Source: Pseudomonas sp. SJZ074 (GTDB taxonomy: Bacteria; Pseudomonadota; Gammaproteobacteria; Pseudomonadales; Pseudomonadaceae). Taken from it: 64,000 nucleotides of DNA. Position numbers and translations under genes: made by a program. Shown here in pieces: positions 47,990 through 59,960 of the stretch. The DNA is taken from positions 124,001 to 188,000 of the forward strand of contig NZ_VIUE01000006.1 of assembly GCF_007828215.1 (NCBI RefSeq). Direction: 5' to 3'. The notes under the pieces were generated by a model that saw nothing but the letters and a program-made list of their open reading frames with translations, made no database searches and had not been told where the DNA came from. Positions within the stretch are counted from its first letter, which is position 1. The number at the start of each line of letters is the position of its first letter.

Positions 47990-49102
47990 ATGAGTGGCAA
48001 CTTCCTCGCCCTGGCACAGCCAGGCGTGCAACAACTTTCGCCTTACGTTCCAGGCAAGCCCGTGGACGAACTGGCTCGCGAGCTGGACCTGGATCCGGCC
48101 AGCATCGTCAAGCTGGCGAGCAACGAGAACCCGCTGGGTGCCGGGCCCAAGGCGCTGGCGGCGATCCGTGACGAGCTGGCCGAGTTGACCCGCTACCCCG
48201 ATGGCAATGGATTTGCCTTGAAAAGCCTGCTGGCCGAGCGTTGTGGTGTCGAGCTGAACCAGGTGACGCTGGGCAACGGTTCCAATGACATCCTTGAGCT
48301 GGTGGCGCGTGCCTACCTGGCGCCGGGCCTCAACGCGGTATTCAGTGAGCATGCGTTCGCGGTCTACCCGATCGCTACCCAGGCGGTCGGTGCCGACGCC
48401 CATGTTGTTCCGGCCAAGGAGTGGGGACACGATCTGCCGGCCATGCTGGCGGCCATCGACGCCAATACCCGGGTGGTATTCATCGCCAACCCGAACAACC
48501 CGACGGGCACCTGGTTCGACGCCCAGGCCCTGGACGACTTCCTGCAGGACGTCCCTGGGCACGTGCTGGTGGTGCTGGACGAGGCCTACATCGAATACGC
48601 CGAAGGCAGCGACCTGCCCGATGGCCTGGACTTCCTCGCGGCGTACCCGAACCTGCTGGTTTCGCGCACCTTCTCCAAGGCCTACGGCCTGGCATCGCTG
48701 CGGGTCGGCTACGGCCTGTCCACTGCCGTGGTGGCCGATGTGCTGAACCGTGTACGCCAGCCGTTCAACGTCAACAGCTTTGCTCTGGCCGCCGCCTGCG
48801 CTGCACTCCAGGATGAGGAGTACCTGGCGCAGAGCCGTCGCCTGAACGAGGCCGGCATGCTGCAACTGGAGGCTGGCTTCCGTGAGCTGGGCCTGGGCTG
48901 GATTCCGTCGAAAGGCAACTTCATCTGCGTCGACCTGGGTCGTGTCGCGGCACCGGTGTTCCAGGGCCTGTTGCGTGAAGGCGTGATCGTGCGTCCGGTG
49001 GCCAATTACGGCATGCCGAACCACCTGCGCGTCACCGTTGGCCTGCAAGCGGAAAACAGCCGGTTCCTCGAGGCATTGAGCAAGGTTCTGGCTCGTGGTT
49101 GA
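47990..49102 (+). CDS. hisC: Histidinol-phosphate / aromatic aminotransferase HisC
   Basis: A 370-residue class I/II PLP aminotransferase with KLASNENPLGAGPKAL, the FIANPNNPTGTWF motif and the PLP lysine in LVSRTFSKAYGLASLRVGYG. In this supraoperon the gene (hisC2 in P. aeruginosa) is expected to transaminate aromatic 2-oxo acids as well as imidazole-acetol phosphate; the sequence does not separate the two. GGGCGGAT precedes the ATG. Its stop overlaps the tyrA-aroA GTG start by 8 bp. Confidence 0.95.
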   Translation: MSGNFLALAQPGVQQLSPYVPGKPVDELARELDLDPASIVKLASNENPLGAGPKALAAIRDELAELTRYPDGNGFALKSLLAERCGVELNQVTLGNGSNDILELVARAYLAPGLNAVFSEHAFAVYPIATQAVGADAHVVPAKEWGHDLPAMLAAIDANTRVVFIANPNNPTGTWFDAQALDDFLQDVPGHVLVVLDEAYIEYAEGSDLPDGLDFLAAYPNLLVSRTFSKAYGLASLRVGYGLSTAVVADVLNRVRQPFNVNSFALAAACAALQDEEYLAQSRRLNEAGMLQLEAGFRELGLGWIPSKGNFICVDLGRVAAPVFQGLLREGVIVRPVANYGMPNHLRVTVGLQAENSRFLEALSKVLARG

Positions 49103-51338
49103 TGTCACTTCGCTGCAACCTGCTGCACCTATGATCGGTCGCCTGGTGGTGGTCGGTCTGGGACTGATCGGTGGTTCGTTCGCCAAGGGCTTGCGAGAAG
49201 GAGGTCTGTGCCGCGAGGTGGTTGGCGTCGACCTGGATCCGCAGTCGCGCAAGCTGGCGGTGGAGCTGGGCGTGGTGGACCGCTGCGAAGACGACCTGGC
49301 GGCTGCGTGCCAGGGGGCTGACGTGATTCAGCTGGCGGTGCCGATTCTGGCCATGGAAAAACTCCTGGCACGCTTGGCGACCATGGACCTGGGCCGGGCG
49401 ATCCTGACCGATGTCGGCAGTGCCAAGGGTAACGTCGTGCGTGCGGCTACCGAAGCCTTTGGCGGGATGCCGGTGCGCTTCGTGCCGGGGCATCCGATCG
49501 CTGGTTCCGAGCAGAGCGGCGTGGAAGCTTCCAATGCCGAGCTGTTTCGCCGCCACAAGGTCATCTTGACGCCGCTGGACCAGACCGATCCGGCTGCGCT
49601 GGCTGTGGTGGACCGTTTGTGGCGCGAGTTGGGCGCCGATGTGGAGCACATGCAGGTCGGGCGCCACGACGAGGTCCTGGCCGCCACCAGTCATTTGCCG
49701 CACCTGTTGGCGTTCGGTCTGGTGGATTCATTGGCCAAACGCAATGAAAATCTTGAGATCTTCCGTTACGCTGCCGGCGGTTTCCGCGATTTCACGAGAA
49801 TCGCCGGTAGCGACCCGGTCATGTGGCACGACATCTTCCTCGCCAATCGCGAAGCTGTCCTGCGCACACTCGATACATTTCGCAGCGACCTCGACGCCTT
49901 GCGCGACGCGGTCGATGCAGGGGACGGGCACCAGTTGCTGGGCGTTTTCACACGTGCCAGGGTGGCCCGCGAGCATTTCAGTAAAATCCTGGCCCGTCGG
50001 GCCTATGTGGACGCTATGAATTCCAACGATCTGATTTTCCTGGCACAACCTGGTGGCTCCCTGAGCGGGCGTATTCGTGTACCGGGCGATAAATCGATTT
50101 CCCACCGCTCGATCATGCTCGGTTCCCTGGCCGAAGGCGTGACCGAGGTGGAAGGCTTCCTCGAGGGCGAAGATGCCCTGGCGACGCTGCAAGCGTTTCG
50201 CGACATGGGGGTGGTCATCGAAGGGCCGCACCATGGTCGCGTGACGATCCATGGTGTCGGCCTGCATGGCCTCAAGCCTGCGCCAGGTCCGATCTACCTG
50301 GGTAACTCCGGTACTTCGATGCGCCTGTTGTCCGGCCTGCTGGCCGCGCAGGACTTCGATAGCACCCTGACCGGCGACGCGTCGCTGTCCAAGCGGCCGA
50401 TGAACCGCGTGGCCAACCCGCTGCGGGAAATGGGCGCGGTCATCGAGACGGCTGCCGAAGGTCGTCCGCCGATGGTCATCCGTGGCGGCAACAAGCTCAA
50501 GGGCCTGACCTACACCATGCCGATGGCCAGCGCCCAGGTGAAATCCTGCCTGCTGCTGGCTGGTCTCTATGCCGAAGGCAAGACCACCGTCACCGAGCCG
50601 GCGCCGACCCGTGACCACACCGAGCGCATGCTCCGTGGCTTCGGTTATCCGGTTACGGTCAACGGGGCTACGGCTTCCGTTGAGTCGGGTAGCAAGTTGA
50701 CCGCGACCCACATCGAAGTGCCGGGCGATATTTCGTCGTCGGCGTTCTTCCTGGTGGCCGCGTCCATTGCCGAAGGCTCTGAGTTGGTGCTCGAGCACGT
50801 CGGCATCAATCCGACCCGCACGGGCGTGATCGATATCCTGCGCCTGATGGGCGCCGACATCACCCTGGAGAACCCGCGTGAAGTCGGCGGCGAGCCGGTG
50901 GCGGACCTTCGCGTCAGAGCGGCTAAACTCAAGGGTATCGAGATTCCCGAGGCGCTGGTTCCGCTGGCGATCGATGAGTTTCCGGTACTGTTCGTGGCTG
51001 CCGCCTGTGCGGAAGGACGGACGGTACTGACCGGCGCCGAAGAGCTGCGGGTCAAGGAGTCGGACCGTATCCAGGTGATGGCGGATGGCTTGCTGGCGCT
51101 GGGCGTAAAATGCGAGCCGACGCCGGACGGTATCATCATCGACGGCGGCCAGATCGGCGGCGGCGAAGTCCATGGTCACGGTGACCATCGCATCGCCATG
51201 GCCTTCAGTGTTGCGTCCCTGCGGGCAAGCGCCCCGATTCGCATCCATGACTGCGCCAACGTTGCGACATCGTTCCCGAACTTCCTGGCACTGTGCGAGC
51301 AGGTCGGCATTCGGGTGGCAAAAGAGGCACAGTCGTGA
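49095..51338 (+). CDS. tyrA-aroA: Fused prephenate/arogenate dehydrogenase and EPSP synthase (TyrA-AroA)
   Basis: A 747-residue two-enzyme fusion. Residues 1-300 are TyrA (NAD-binding [15 protein letters not shown], then [12 protein letters not shown] and [11 protein letters not shown]). Residues from about 308 are 5-enolpyruvylshikimate-3-phosphate synthase ([41 protein letters not shown] end [15 protein letters not shown]). The fusion is known in Pseudomonas. GTG 49095 was used as start because AAGG lies upstream; ATG 49131 (MIGRLVVVG) is also possible. The junction has no internal stop. Confidence 0.97.
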   Translation: MVDVTSLQPAAPMIGRLVVVGLGLIGGSFAKGLREGGLCREVVGVDLDPQSRKLAVELGVVDRCEDDLAAACQGADVIQLAVPILAMEKLLARLATMDLGRAILTDVGSAKGNVVRAATEAFGGMPVRFVPGHPIAGSEQSGVEASNAELFRRHKVILTPLDQTDPAALAVVDRLWRELGADVEHMQVGRHDEVLAATSHLPHLLAFGLVDSLAKRNENLEIFRYAAGGFRDFTRIAGSDPVMWHDIFLANREAVLRTLDTFRSDLDALRDAVDAGDGHQLLGVFTRARVAREHFSKILARRAYVDAMNSNDLIFLAQPGGSLSGRIRVPGDKSISHRSIMLGSLAEGVTEVEGFLEGEDALATLQAFRDMGVVIEGPHHGRVTIHGVGLHGLKPAPGPIYLGNSGTSMRLLSGLLAAQDFDSTLTGDASLSKRPMNRVANPLREMGAVIETAAEGRPPMVIRGGNKLKGLTYTMPMASAQVKSCLLLAGLYAEGKTTVTEPAPTRDHTERMLRGFGYPVTVNGATASVESGSKLTATHIEVPGDISSSAFFLVAASIAEGSELVLEHVGINPTRTGVIDILRLMGADITLENPREVGGEPVADLRVRAAKLKGIEIPEALVPLAIDEFPVLFVAAACAEGRTVLTGAEELRVKESDRIQVMADGLLALGVKCEPTPDGIIIDGGQIGGGEVHGHGDHRIAMAFSVASLRASAPIRIHDCANVATSFPNFLALCEQVGIRVAKEAQS

Positions 51339-52024
51339 ACATCAAGACACCGGTCATCACCATCGATGGCCCGAGCGGCTCGGGCAAGGGCACCGTCGCC
51401 GGGATCCTCGCCAGGCAACTGGGCTGGAACCTGCTCGATTCGGGGGCCCTGTATCGCTTGCTCGCATTCGCGGCCAGCAACCATGGCGTCGACCTGACCA
51501 ACGAGGAGTTGCTCAAGGCCCTGGCGGCGCACCTGGATGTGCAATTCATTGCAGCGACCGATGGTCAACTGCAGCGCATCATCCTGGAAGGCGACGAAGT
51601 CAGCGATGTCATCCGGACTGAAACCGTTGGCGCCGGGGCCTCCCAGGTCGCTTCACTGCCGGCGGTACGCGAAGCGTTGCTCCAGCGTCAGCGCGCATTC
51701 CTGGAGCAGCCGGGGCTGGTGGCCGATGGTCGGGACATGGGCACGGTCGTCTTTCCGGACGCGCCATTGAAGATTTTCCTGACCGCCAGCGCGGAGGAGC
51801 GGGCTCGTCGCCGATATTTGCAGTTGAAGGGCAAAGGCGAGGATGTTAGTCTGTCGAGTCTGCTAGATGAGATCCGTGCACGTGATGAGCGTGACACCCA
51901 GCGCGCAGTAGCCCCGCTCAAGCCGGCGGCTGACGCGATACAGCTGGATTCCACGGAATTGTCCATCGATCAGGTGTTGCAACGCATCATGAGCGAGATT
52001 GCCATTCGCGATATCGCCGGGTGA
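51335..52024 (+). CDS. cmk: Cytidylate kinase
   Basis: Cmk phosphorylates CMP and dCMP. The 229-residue protein begins (GTG) [20 protein letters not shown] with the P-loop GPSGSGKGT, then [27 protein letters not shown] and the lid region [19 protein letters not shown], all standard. The GTG start overlaps the tyrA-aroA stop (GTGA). AAAGAGG lies 7-8 bp upstream. rpsA follows after about 120 bp. Confidence 0.97.
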   Translation: MNIKTPVITIDGPSGSGKGTVAGILARQLGWNLLDSGALYRLLAFAASNHGVDLTNEELLKALAAHLDVQFIAATDGQLQRIILEGDEVSDVIRTETVGAGASQVASLPAVREALLQRQRAFLEQPGLVADGRDMGTVVFPDAPLKIFLTASAEERARRRYLQLKGKGEDVSLSSLLDEIRARDERDTQRAVAPLKPAADAIQLDSTELSIDQVLQRIMSEIAIRDIAG

Positions 52025-52143
52025 CAGGAAGCTCCGCAGGGGACCAGTCATAGTCCTGCGGTGCTTCTTCTATATGAAACTAACCCACATCGTCTGGGGT
52101 GTGGAGGCGGGCGTATTCTTCGCCCTAATCAACAGGAATTAAA

Positions 52144-53838
52144 ATGAGCGAAAGCTTTGCGGAACTCTTTGAAGAAAGCCTGAAAACCCTGAACCTTCAG
52201 GCAGGCTCCATCATCACCGGTCTTATCGTTGATATCGATTACCAAGCTCGCTGGGTAACCGTTCACGCTGGTCTGAAGTCTGAAGCACTCATCCCGCTTG
52301 AGCAGTTCTACAACGATGCTGGCGAGCTGAACATCAACGTCGGTGACGAAGTTCACGTTGCTCTGGACTCGGTTGAAGACGGCTTTGGTGAAACCAAGCT
52401 GTCCCGTGAAAAAGCCAAGCGCGCTGAATGCTGGATCGTTCTGGAAGCGGCTTTCGCAGCTGAGGAAGTGGTCAAGGGCGTTATCAACGGTAAGGTTAAA
52501 GGCGGCTTCACTGTCGACGTTAACGGCATCCGTGCGTTCCTGCCAGGTTCCCTGGTTGACGTCCGTCCAGTGCGCGACACCACGCACCTGGAAGGCAAAG
52601 AGCTGGAATTCAAGGTCATCAAGCTGGACCAGAAGCGCAACAACGTTGTCGTTTCCCGTCGCAGTGTCCTGGAAGCCGAGAACTCCGCCGAGCGCGAAGC
52701 TCTGCTGGAATCGCTGCAGGAAGGCCAACAGGTCAAGGGTATCGTCAAGAACCTCACCGATTACGGCGCATTCGTCGATCTGGGTGGCGTCGATGGCCTG
52801 CTGCACATCACCGACATGGCCTGGAAGCGTATCAAGCATCCTTCGGAAATCGTCAACGTTGGCGACGAGATCGATGTCAAGGTTCTGAAGTACGATCGCG
52901 AGCGCAATCGTGTTTCCCTGGGCCTCAAGCAACTGGGTGAAGATCCATGGGTCGCTATCAAAGCCCGTTACCCAGAAGGCACCCGCGTCACTGCCCGTGT
53001 TACCAACCTCACTGACTACGGCTGCTTCGCTGAGCTGGAAGAAGGCGTTGAAGGTCTGGTGCACGTTTCCGAAATGGACTGGACCAACAAGAACATCCAT
53101 CCTTCGAAAGTCGTACAAGTCGGCGACGAAGTGGAAGTCATGGTTCTGGACATCGACGAAGAGCGTCGTCGTATCTCCCTGGGCATCAAGCAGTGCAAGT
53201 CCAACCCATGGGAAGACTTCTCTGGCCAGTTCAACAAGGGCGATAAAATCTCCGGCACCATCAAGTCGATCACCGATTTCGGTATCTTCATTGGTCTGGA
53301 CGGCGGCATCGACGGTCTGGTTCACCTGTCCGACATCTCCTGGAACGAAGTGGGCGAAGAAGCCGTTCGCCGCTTCAAGAAGGGCGACGAACTGGACACC
53401 GTTATCCTGTCGGTTGACCCAGAGCGCGAGCGCATCTCCCTGGGTATCAAGCAACTGGAAAGCGATCCGTTCTCCGAGTACGTTCAAGAGAACGACAAAG
53501 GCGCAATCGTTAAGGGTATCGTGAAAGAAGTTGACGCCAAAGGCGCCATCATCACCCTGGCCGACGATATCGAAGCGACTCTGAAAGCCTCCGAAATCAG
53601 CCGTGACCGCGTTGAAGACGCACGTAACGTTCTGAAAGAAGGCGAAGAAGTAGAAGCCAAGATCATCAGCGTTGATCGCAAGAGCCGCGTAATCCAGCTC
53701 TCGATCAAGTCGAAAGATGTTGAAGACGAAAAAGAAGCTATCCAAAGCCTGCGCGACAAGCCAGTTGCTTCGGATGCTCCAGTAGCCACCACCCTGGGTG
53801 ACCTGCTGCGTGCTGCACAAGCGGAAAAGCAGAACTGA
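52144..53838 (+). CDS. rpsA: 30S ribosomal protein S1
   Basis: S1 helps mRNA bind the 30S subunit. The 564-residue protein has six S1 RNA-binding repeats (boundaries near residues 20, 105, 190, 275, 362 and 450), recognisable from repeated G-x-V-x-x-(I/L)-x-D-(Y/F)-G-x-F lines such as [15 protein letters not shown] and [16 protein letters not shown]. The opening is [17 protein letters not shown]. Codon use is strongly biased, as for a highly expressed gene. ACAGGAATTAAA precedes the ATG. Confidence 0.99.
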   Translation: MSESFAELFEESLKTLNLQAGSIITGLIVDIDYQARWVTVHAGLKSEALIPLEQFYNDAGELNINVGDEVHVALDSVEDGFGETKLSREKAKRAECWIVLEAAFAAEEVVKGVINGKVKGGFTVDVNGIRAFLPGSLVDVRPVRDTTHLEGKELEFKVIKLDQKRNNVVVSRRSVLEAENSAEREALLESLQEGQQVKGIVKNLTDYGAFVDLGGVDGLLHITDMAWKRIKHPSEIVNVGDEIDVKVLKYDRERNRVSLGLKQLGEDPWVAIKARYPEGTRVTARVTNLTDYGCFAELEEGVEGLVHVSEMDWTNKNIHPSKVVQVGDEVEVMVLDIDEERRRISLGIKQCKSNPWEDFSGQFNKGDKISGTIKSITDFGIFIGLDGGIDGLVHLSDISWNEVGEEAVRRFKKGDELDTVILSVDPERERISLGIKQLESDPFSEYVQENDKGAIVKGIVKEVDAKGAIITLADDIEATLKASEISRDRVEDARNVLKEGEEVEAKIISVDRKSRVIQLSIKSKDVEDEKEAIQSLRDKPVASDAPVATTLGDLLRAAQAEKQN

Positions 53839-53859
53839 GTTCTGACTTTCTGTAAAAAA

Positions 53860-53884
53860 GGGCGACTTCGGTCGCCCTTTTTTG
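53860..53884 (+). terminator. rpsA terminator
   Basis: GGGCGAC, tetraloop TTCG, GTCGCCC, then seven T. A-rich on its left side. It sits 21 bp after the rpsA stop and is a textbook Rho-independent terminator. Confidence 0.95.
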
Positions 53885-54045
53885 TGCCCGCGATTCCGTT
53901 CATTTCCACGTTTCGCCTGGGCATGCATCGTCAGGGGGGGAAACCAATTCTTTGATAGAGTGGTCTGTTTTGTTAAGCGGATCAATTATCTATATAGCGA
54001 CCAAGGGTTGCTTTGAATGGATGGCCTCCTGCCGATAGGTCTTGA

Positions 54046-54324
54046 ATGAACAGACTCTTTCTTGTGTTGTTGGTAGTCATGCTGGCTGGGTGCTCCACAA
54101 GCGCGAAAACCCACGCAGTGCGCGGTGTCAGCGGAATCGAGATCGATTGCTCGGGGTTGGGGTCCAGCTGGGAGAAGTGCCATAAGCGGGCTGCCAGGGA
54201 GTGCAAGGGGGCGGGTTATAAAGTGATTACCCGATCCGACGATGCGAAGGATGAAGATTCGTATCCCTTCGGTTTCAATCCGGCGGGTTATCTGACGCGG
54301 ACAATGTTGGTCATGTGTCGATAA
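54046..54324 (+). CDS. Small lipoprotein, unknown function
   Basis: A 92-residue protein with a lipoprotein signal, lipobox LAGC (Cys16), then a short domain with four further Cys (IDCSGLGSSWEKCHKRAAREC and the final MCR). It lies between rpsA and ihfB; I do not recall a gene here in P. aeruginosa PAO1. The family is not recognised. An outer- or inner-membrane lipid anchor is inferred; residue +2 is Ser, which would favour the outer membrane under the enterobacterial rule. Confidence 0.82.
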   Translation: MNRLFLVLLVVMLAGCSTSAKTHAVRGVSGIEIDCSGLGSSWEKCHKRAARECKGAGYKVITRSDDAKDEDSYPFGFNPAGYLTRTMLVMCR

Positions 54325-54467
54325 CCCGAGTAAGGTCCCGCCATCTGTGCGGAAGACCAACAGGGGAATGAGGAAGAATGTCAATACTTGGGCTGTTCAA
54401 ATCCCTTCGACCATGCTAAAACCTTTTTAAGCGATTTTCCTAGCTGCTTGAAAAAGAAGGGAAAAAT

Positions 54468-54764
54468 ATGACGAAGTCGGAGTTGATCGAACGTATTGTC
54501 ACCCATCAAGGGCTACTCTCATCCAAGGATGTGGAACTGGCTATCAAGACCATGCTTGAGCAAATGTCCCAATGCCTGGCTACGGGAGATCGTATCGAGA
54601 TCCGTGGCTTCGGCAGCTTCTCCCTGCATTACCGCGCTCCGCGGGTAGGGCGTAACCCTAAAACCGGGCAATCCGTGAGTCTTGATGGCAAATTCGTGCC
54701 TCATTTCAAGCCGGGCAAAGAACTCAGGGATCGGGTGAATGAGGAGGAGGGGGACGAGTTTTAA
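54468..54764 (+). CDS. ihfB: Integration host factor subunit beta
   Basis: IhfB (HimD) bends DNA as a heterodimer with IhfA. The 98-residue protein is a standard HU/IHF fold: [40 protein letters not shown] and NPKTG with the intercalating proline. The C-terminal helix ends in an acidic tail. AGAAGGGAAAAAT precedes the ATG. Together with rpsA it marks the usual upstream border of the P. aeruginosa O-antigen cluster. Confidence 0.97.
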   Translation: MTKSELIERIVTHQGLLSSKDVELAIKTMLEQMSQCLATGDRIEIRGFGSFSLHYRAPRVGRNPKTGQSVSLDGKFVPHFKPGKELRDRVNEEEGDEF

Positions 54765-54791
54765 CAGCGCATCAAAAATAAAGAGGTGTTC

Positions 54792-55016
54792 ATGGGGAAC
54801 TTTAAGCGTCTGGCGGTTGTCGTACTAGCGCTGCTCGTGGCTGTAGCCATCGTCCTGTTCGTGCTCGAAAACAATCAGCCTGTTGCCCTGCTGTTCCTCG
54901 GCTGGTCGGCTCCGCAGCTTCCGGTTTCGGTTTTCGTGCTGTTGGCGCTACTGCTGGGTATGGTATTCGGTCCCTTGCTGACGTGGTTCGTTGGGGGGCG
55001 GCGACGGCTGAAATGA
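54792..55016 (+). CDS. LapA-domain (DUF1049) membrane protein
   Basis: A 74-residue protein with two membrane segments (about residues 5-25 and 42-65) and a basic C-terminus (GGRRRLK). FVLENNQPVALLFLGWSAPQ and SVFVLLALLLGMVFG are typical of LapA/YciS-like proteins, which act in lipopolysaccharide assembly control in E. coli. It lies 27 bp after ihfB with GAGG upstream. It is the last gene with core-like composition before the O-antigen genes. Confidence 0.88.
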   Translation: MGNFKRLAVVVLALLVAVAIVLFVLENNQPVALLFLGWSAPQLPVSVFVLLALLLGMVFGPLLTWFVGGRRRLK

Positions 55017-55206
55017 TGGAGTGTGGGAGCCTGGTAGTCTTGGAGTAGGGATCGCTGCCAATAATTTTTATGACTACGGGTTTTTTTATTTGTGCTTAAC
55101 TTAATCCAGTTTGTTTCGGTTTTTATCGGGGCTTTGCCTGTTGTCCTGCCTCTTCATGCGTTGAGTTTTGCAAGCGTGATTTCAGACAATGAAGGCGAGG
55201 TCCTAC

Positions 55207-56265
55207 ATGCAAAATGACCGTGTTGAAGTGCGTGGCTCTGATGAGATTGATCTGATAGAGCTCGTGCGTGGGCTTTGGGCTCAGAAGTGGTTGATCATAG
55301 GTGTGACGCTGTTGGTCACTATTGGTGCGGCCGCCTACGCATTTCTTAGTAAGCCAGTTTACGAAGCCAAGCTTTTCATCATGCCGCCTACTCAGAATGG
55401 GATTGCTGAGTTGAATTATGGGCGGGGGAAAAGTACTGAGCTGGATACTTATTCAATTGGGTATGTTTATGGTGTATTTATCCGAAATCTGCAGGCGGAG
55501 TCGCTTCGTCAGAAATTTTTCAATGATATTTACCTCCCTTCTCTTCCTGAGCAAGCGCGTCAGGGGGCGATGGATCAATTGTATGAAGGTTTTTCTAGGC
55601 GGTTGGTAGTAAAGGGGGGGAAAGACACTCCAGATCGCTATTCTGTGACGATTCAAGGGGGGAACCCCGTGCAGGCGACCGAATGGATCAAGGCTTATGT
55701 AGCTCGCGCCAGTGAAGCTGCGGAGTTAGAGCTAGTCAGGAACGTCACGACCGAAGCGGCGGTGAAGGCTCGCAATATCGAGCAGAGAATTATCAGTTTG
55801 CGCGAAAATGCACAGCGCGTACGCGAGGATCGTATTCAACAGTTGCGAGAGGCGCTAAAAATCGCGGAAGCTATTGGTTTGACTGGTCCGGTGATAAAGT
55901 CAACAGCCGCAGTTGATATAACTGTCGAGACGGGCAGTAAACTGGATTATCAGCGAGGAAGCAAAGCGTTGGCTGCAGAGATCAAGGCTCTGGAGTCACG
56001 GGCCTCCGACGATGCTTTTATATCAGATTTACGTTCTTTGCAAATGCGTTACAATTTCTACCGGAAATTAAATGTGGACCCTGACAGCATATCGGTTTAT
56101 CGCTTGGATGGGAATGTTGAAGTGCCTGAAAGTCCAATAAAGCCCAGGAAATTTTATATACTCGCGATCGGGGTTATTTTAGGTTTTATTCTTGCGGGGT
56201 TTATTGCATTAATTCGTTTTTTTGTAAGCAAGAGCGTAATGCAGGATAGGCGCAGCATAAGTTAA
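55207..56265 (+). CDS. wzz: Wzz-type O-antigen chain length determinant
   Basis: A 352-residue inner-membrane co-polymerase. A cytoplasmic N-terminus (DEIDLIELVRGLWAQKW) leads to membrane segment 1 (about residues 31-50), a long periplasmic region rich in helices (residues about 50-320), and membrane segment 2 (near 322-345) preceded by the Pro-rich motif PESPIKPRKF. Wzz proteins set the modal length of polymerised O-antigen. ATG 55207 has GCGAGG just upstream; ATG 55189 is an alternative. GC content is lower than in the genes before it. Same position as wzz in PAO1. Confidence 0.92.
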   Translation: MQNDRVEVRGSDEIDLIELVRGLWAQKWLIIGVTLLVTIGAAAYAFLSKPVYEAKLFIMPPTQNGIAELNYGRGKSTELDTYSIGYVYGVFIRNLQAESLRQKFFNDIYLPSLPEQARQGAMDQLYEGFSRRLVVKGGKDTPDRYSVTIQGGNPVQATEWIKAYVARASEAAELELVRNVTTEAAVKARNIEQRIISLRENAQRVREDRIQQLREALKIAEAIGLTGPVIKSTAAVDITVETGSKLDYQRGSKALAAEIKALESRASDDAFISDLRSLQMRYNFYRKLNVDPDSISVYRLDGNVEVPESPIKPRKFYILAIGVILGFILAGFIALIRFFVSKSVMQDRRSIS

Positions 56266-57086
56266 GTGAATGGCGAGTAGGTATTGTACGTCGGAGTTTT
56301 GAATGGTACTCCTACTATGAGCTCGTGTTGGAAAGTGCTTTAATTTTAATGATGCTTCTAATATAGAATGTTTATCATTTTCCCGTTGATGGTTATTTGA
56401 GTCTACCTGTGGGTGCAAATCTCTGAATTGACCCTTGTCACCCTAGATGCTCACCTTAAAGAGGTGATTTAAACTCCGGTTAAGCCGGCTCTTCATCGTG
56501 AGCTACGGCTAGTGTCCTGTATCACAAATACGCTCTTTTTTGACGGTGTCTGTTGCCGTCATGTTGCGTTGCCGTCTCTCGCCATAGTGGGTTACGACTT
56601 GTCAGGATGCCTTGTCTGACGACAACGGCCCCTCGTCAAAAAAGGAACGTATTGGCGAAATAGGTGCTAGCGTAGCTTTCACCGCCCCATACCTCCCCAA
56701 AATGAACCTCTATGATGCAGATGTGCCATCACTGCAGGGAGTAGTAGGCATCCCTCCTGGCTGCGAATCTGATCGCCATGAGCAACCCTCGAAGTTGAAA
56801 GTATCTGATACTCCAGAGTCGAACGCGGATCTGGTACGATGCGAAGCACAAGATGATGCGTCCCTACTGAGCATCGCGAAGTAGGAAATATTTCCGCGTG
56901 GTGCCAGATTTCCACCATCGGTCATACGTCTGCAGAGTTAGTGGTATAGAGAGTGGCTTAACAATAGGACGGTAGTATCGATGAGTTTTGTTGTCTGAAG
57001 TGGATTTTCGAGATTGTTAAGGAGGGCACGAGGAAAGTCTGTTTCAGTAAGTGTTTGGTAATACAAAAAATTTGGGAGTTATATTA
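56266..57086. other. 0.8-kb spacer between wzz and wbpA, probably decayed sequence
   Basis: No recognisable gene. The left part is AT-rich. At 56451-56514 three small hairpins follow each other (TCACCT...AGGTGA, CCGG...CCGG, GCTC...GAGC). A plus-strand frame at 56612-56884 (TTG start, about 90 residues) sits in a patch with higher GC than its surroundings but resembles no family I know. A GACGGTAG at 56968-56975 is one base from the ops core GGCGGTAG. The region could hold the wbp promoter, a small RNA or the remains of an element. Confidence 0.5.
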
Positions 57087-59370
<2,284 letters not shown>

Positions 59371-59378
59371 GGGAAACT

Positions 59379-59960
59379 ATGAACTATCAGCTACATCCTT
59401 CCGCTATCGTTGATCAAGGCGCCGTGATAGGCAGCGGTTCGCGTGTATGGCATTTTGTACATGTTTGTTCAGGTGCGCGTATTGGCGAAGGTTGCTCCCT
59501 AGGGCAAAACGTATTTATTAGTAACTGTGCTGTTATTGGTAACAACGTCAAGATTCAAAATAATGTATCCGTGTATGACAATGTCACCTTGGAAAATGAC
59601 GTTTTCTGTGGTCCAAGCATGGTATTCACTAATGTATATAATCCCCGTAGCGCGGTATCTCGGAAAGATGAGTATCGAGATACCTTGGTCAAGCGAGGTG
59701 CAACGTTAGGCGCGAATTGTACTATCGTTTGTGGTGTTACTATTGGTGAGTATGCGTTCGTTGCGGCAGGTGCGGTTATTAATCGAGACGTCAAACCCTA
59801 TGCGCTAATGGCAGGCGTGCCGGCGAAACAAATTGGCTGGATGAGTCAGCAGGGAGAAAGGGTACCGCTTGGCCTTACTGGTGATGGAACCTATACGTGC
59901 CCGCACACGGCGCAACATTATAAATTAGTTGCTGGAAATCTGGAGTGTTCGGGCTCATGA
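59379..59960 (+). CDS. wbpD: UDP-2-acetamido-3-amino-glucuronate N-acetyltransferase
   Basis: WbpD acetylates the 3-amino group made by WbpE. The 193-residue protein is a left-handed beta-helix acetyltransferase built of hexapeptide repeats ([57 protein letters not shown]). The C-terminal part has a CPHT-type end. ATG 59379 is 5-6 bp after GAGGGAAA; ATG 59367 is upstream in frame. In PAO1 a wbpC gene separates wbpB and wbpD; here the spacing is 8 bp only. Confidence 0.94.
   Translation: MNYQLHPSAIVDQGAVIGSGSRVWHFVHVCSGARIGEGCSLGQNVFISNCAVIGNNVKIQNNVSVYDNVTLENDVFCGPSMVFTNVYNPRSAVSRKDEYRDTLVKRGATLGANCTIVCGVTIGEYAFVAAGAVINRDVKPYALMAGVPAKQIGWMSQQGERVPLGLTGDGTYTCPHTAQHYKLVAGNLECSGS

Noticed and set aside
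49095..51338. tyrA and aroA as a sequencing or frameshift fusion
   Set aside because: The single frame is open throughout and this fusion is established in Pseudomonas, so it is genuine.
52129..53985. 618-codon open frame antisense to rpsA
   Set aside because: Exact shadow of the repetitive rpsA gene; the apparent protein repeats come from the S1 domains on the other strand.
56612..56884. 90-codon frame in the wzz-wbpA spacer
   Set aside because: TTG start without ribosome binding site and no recognisable domain; kept only as part of the spacer observation, not called a gene.
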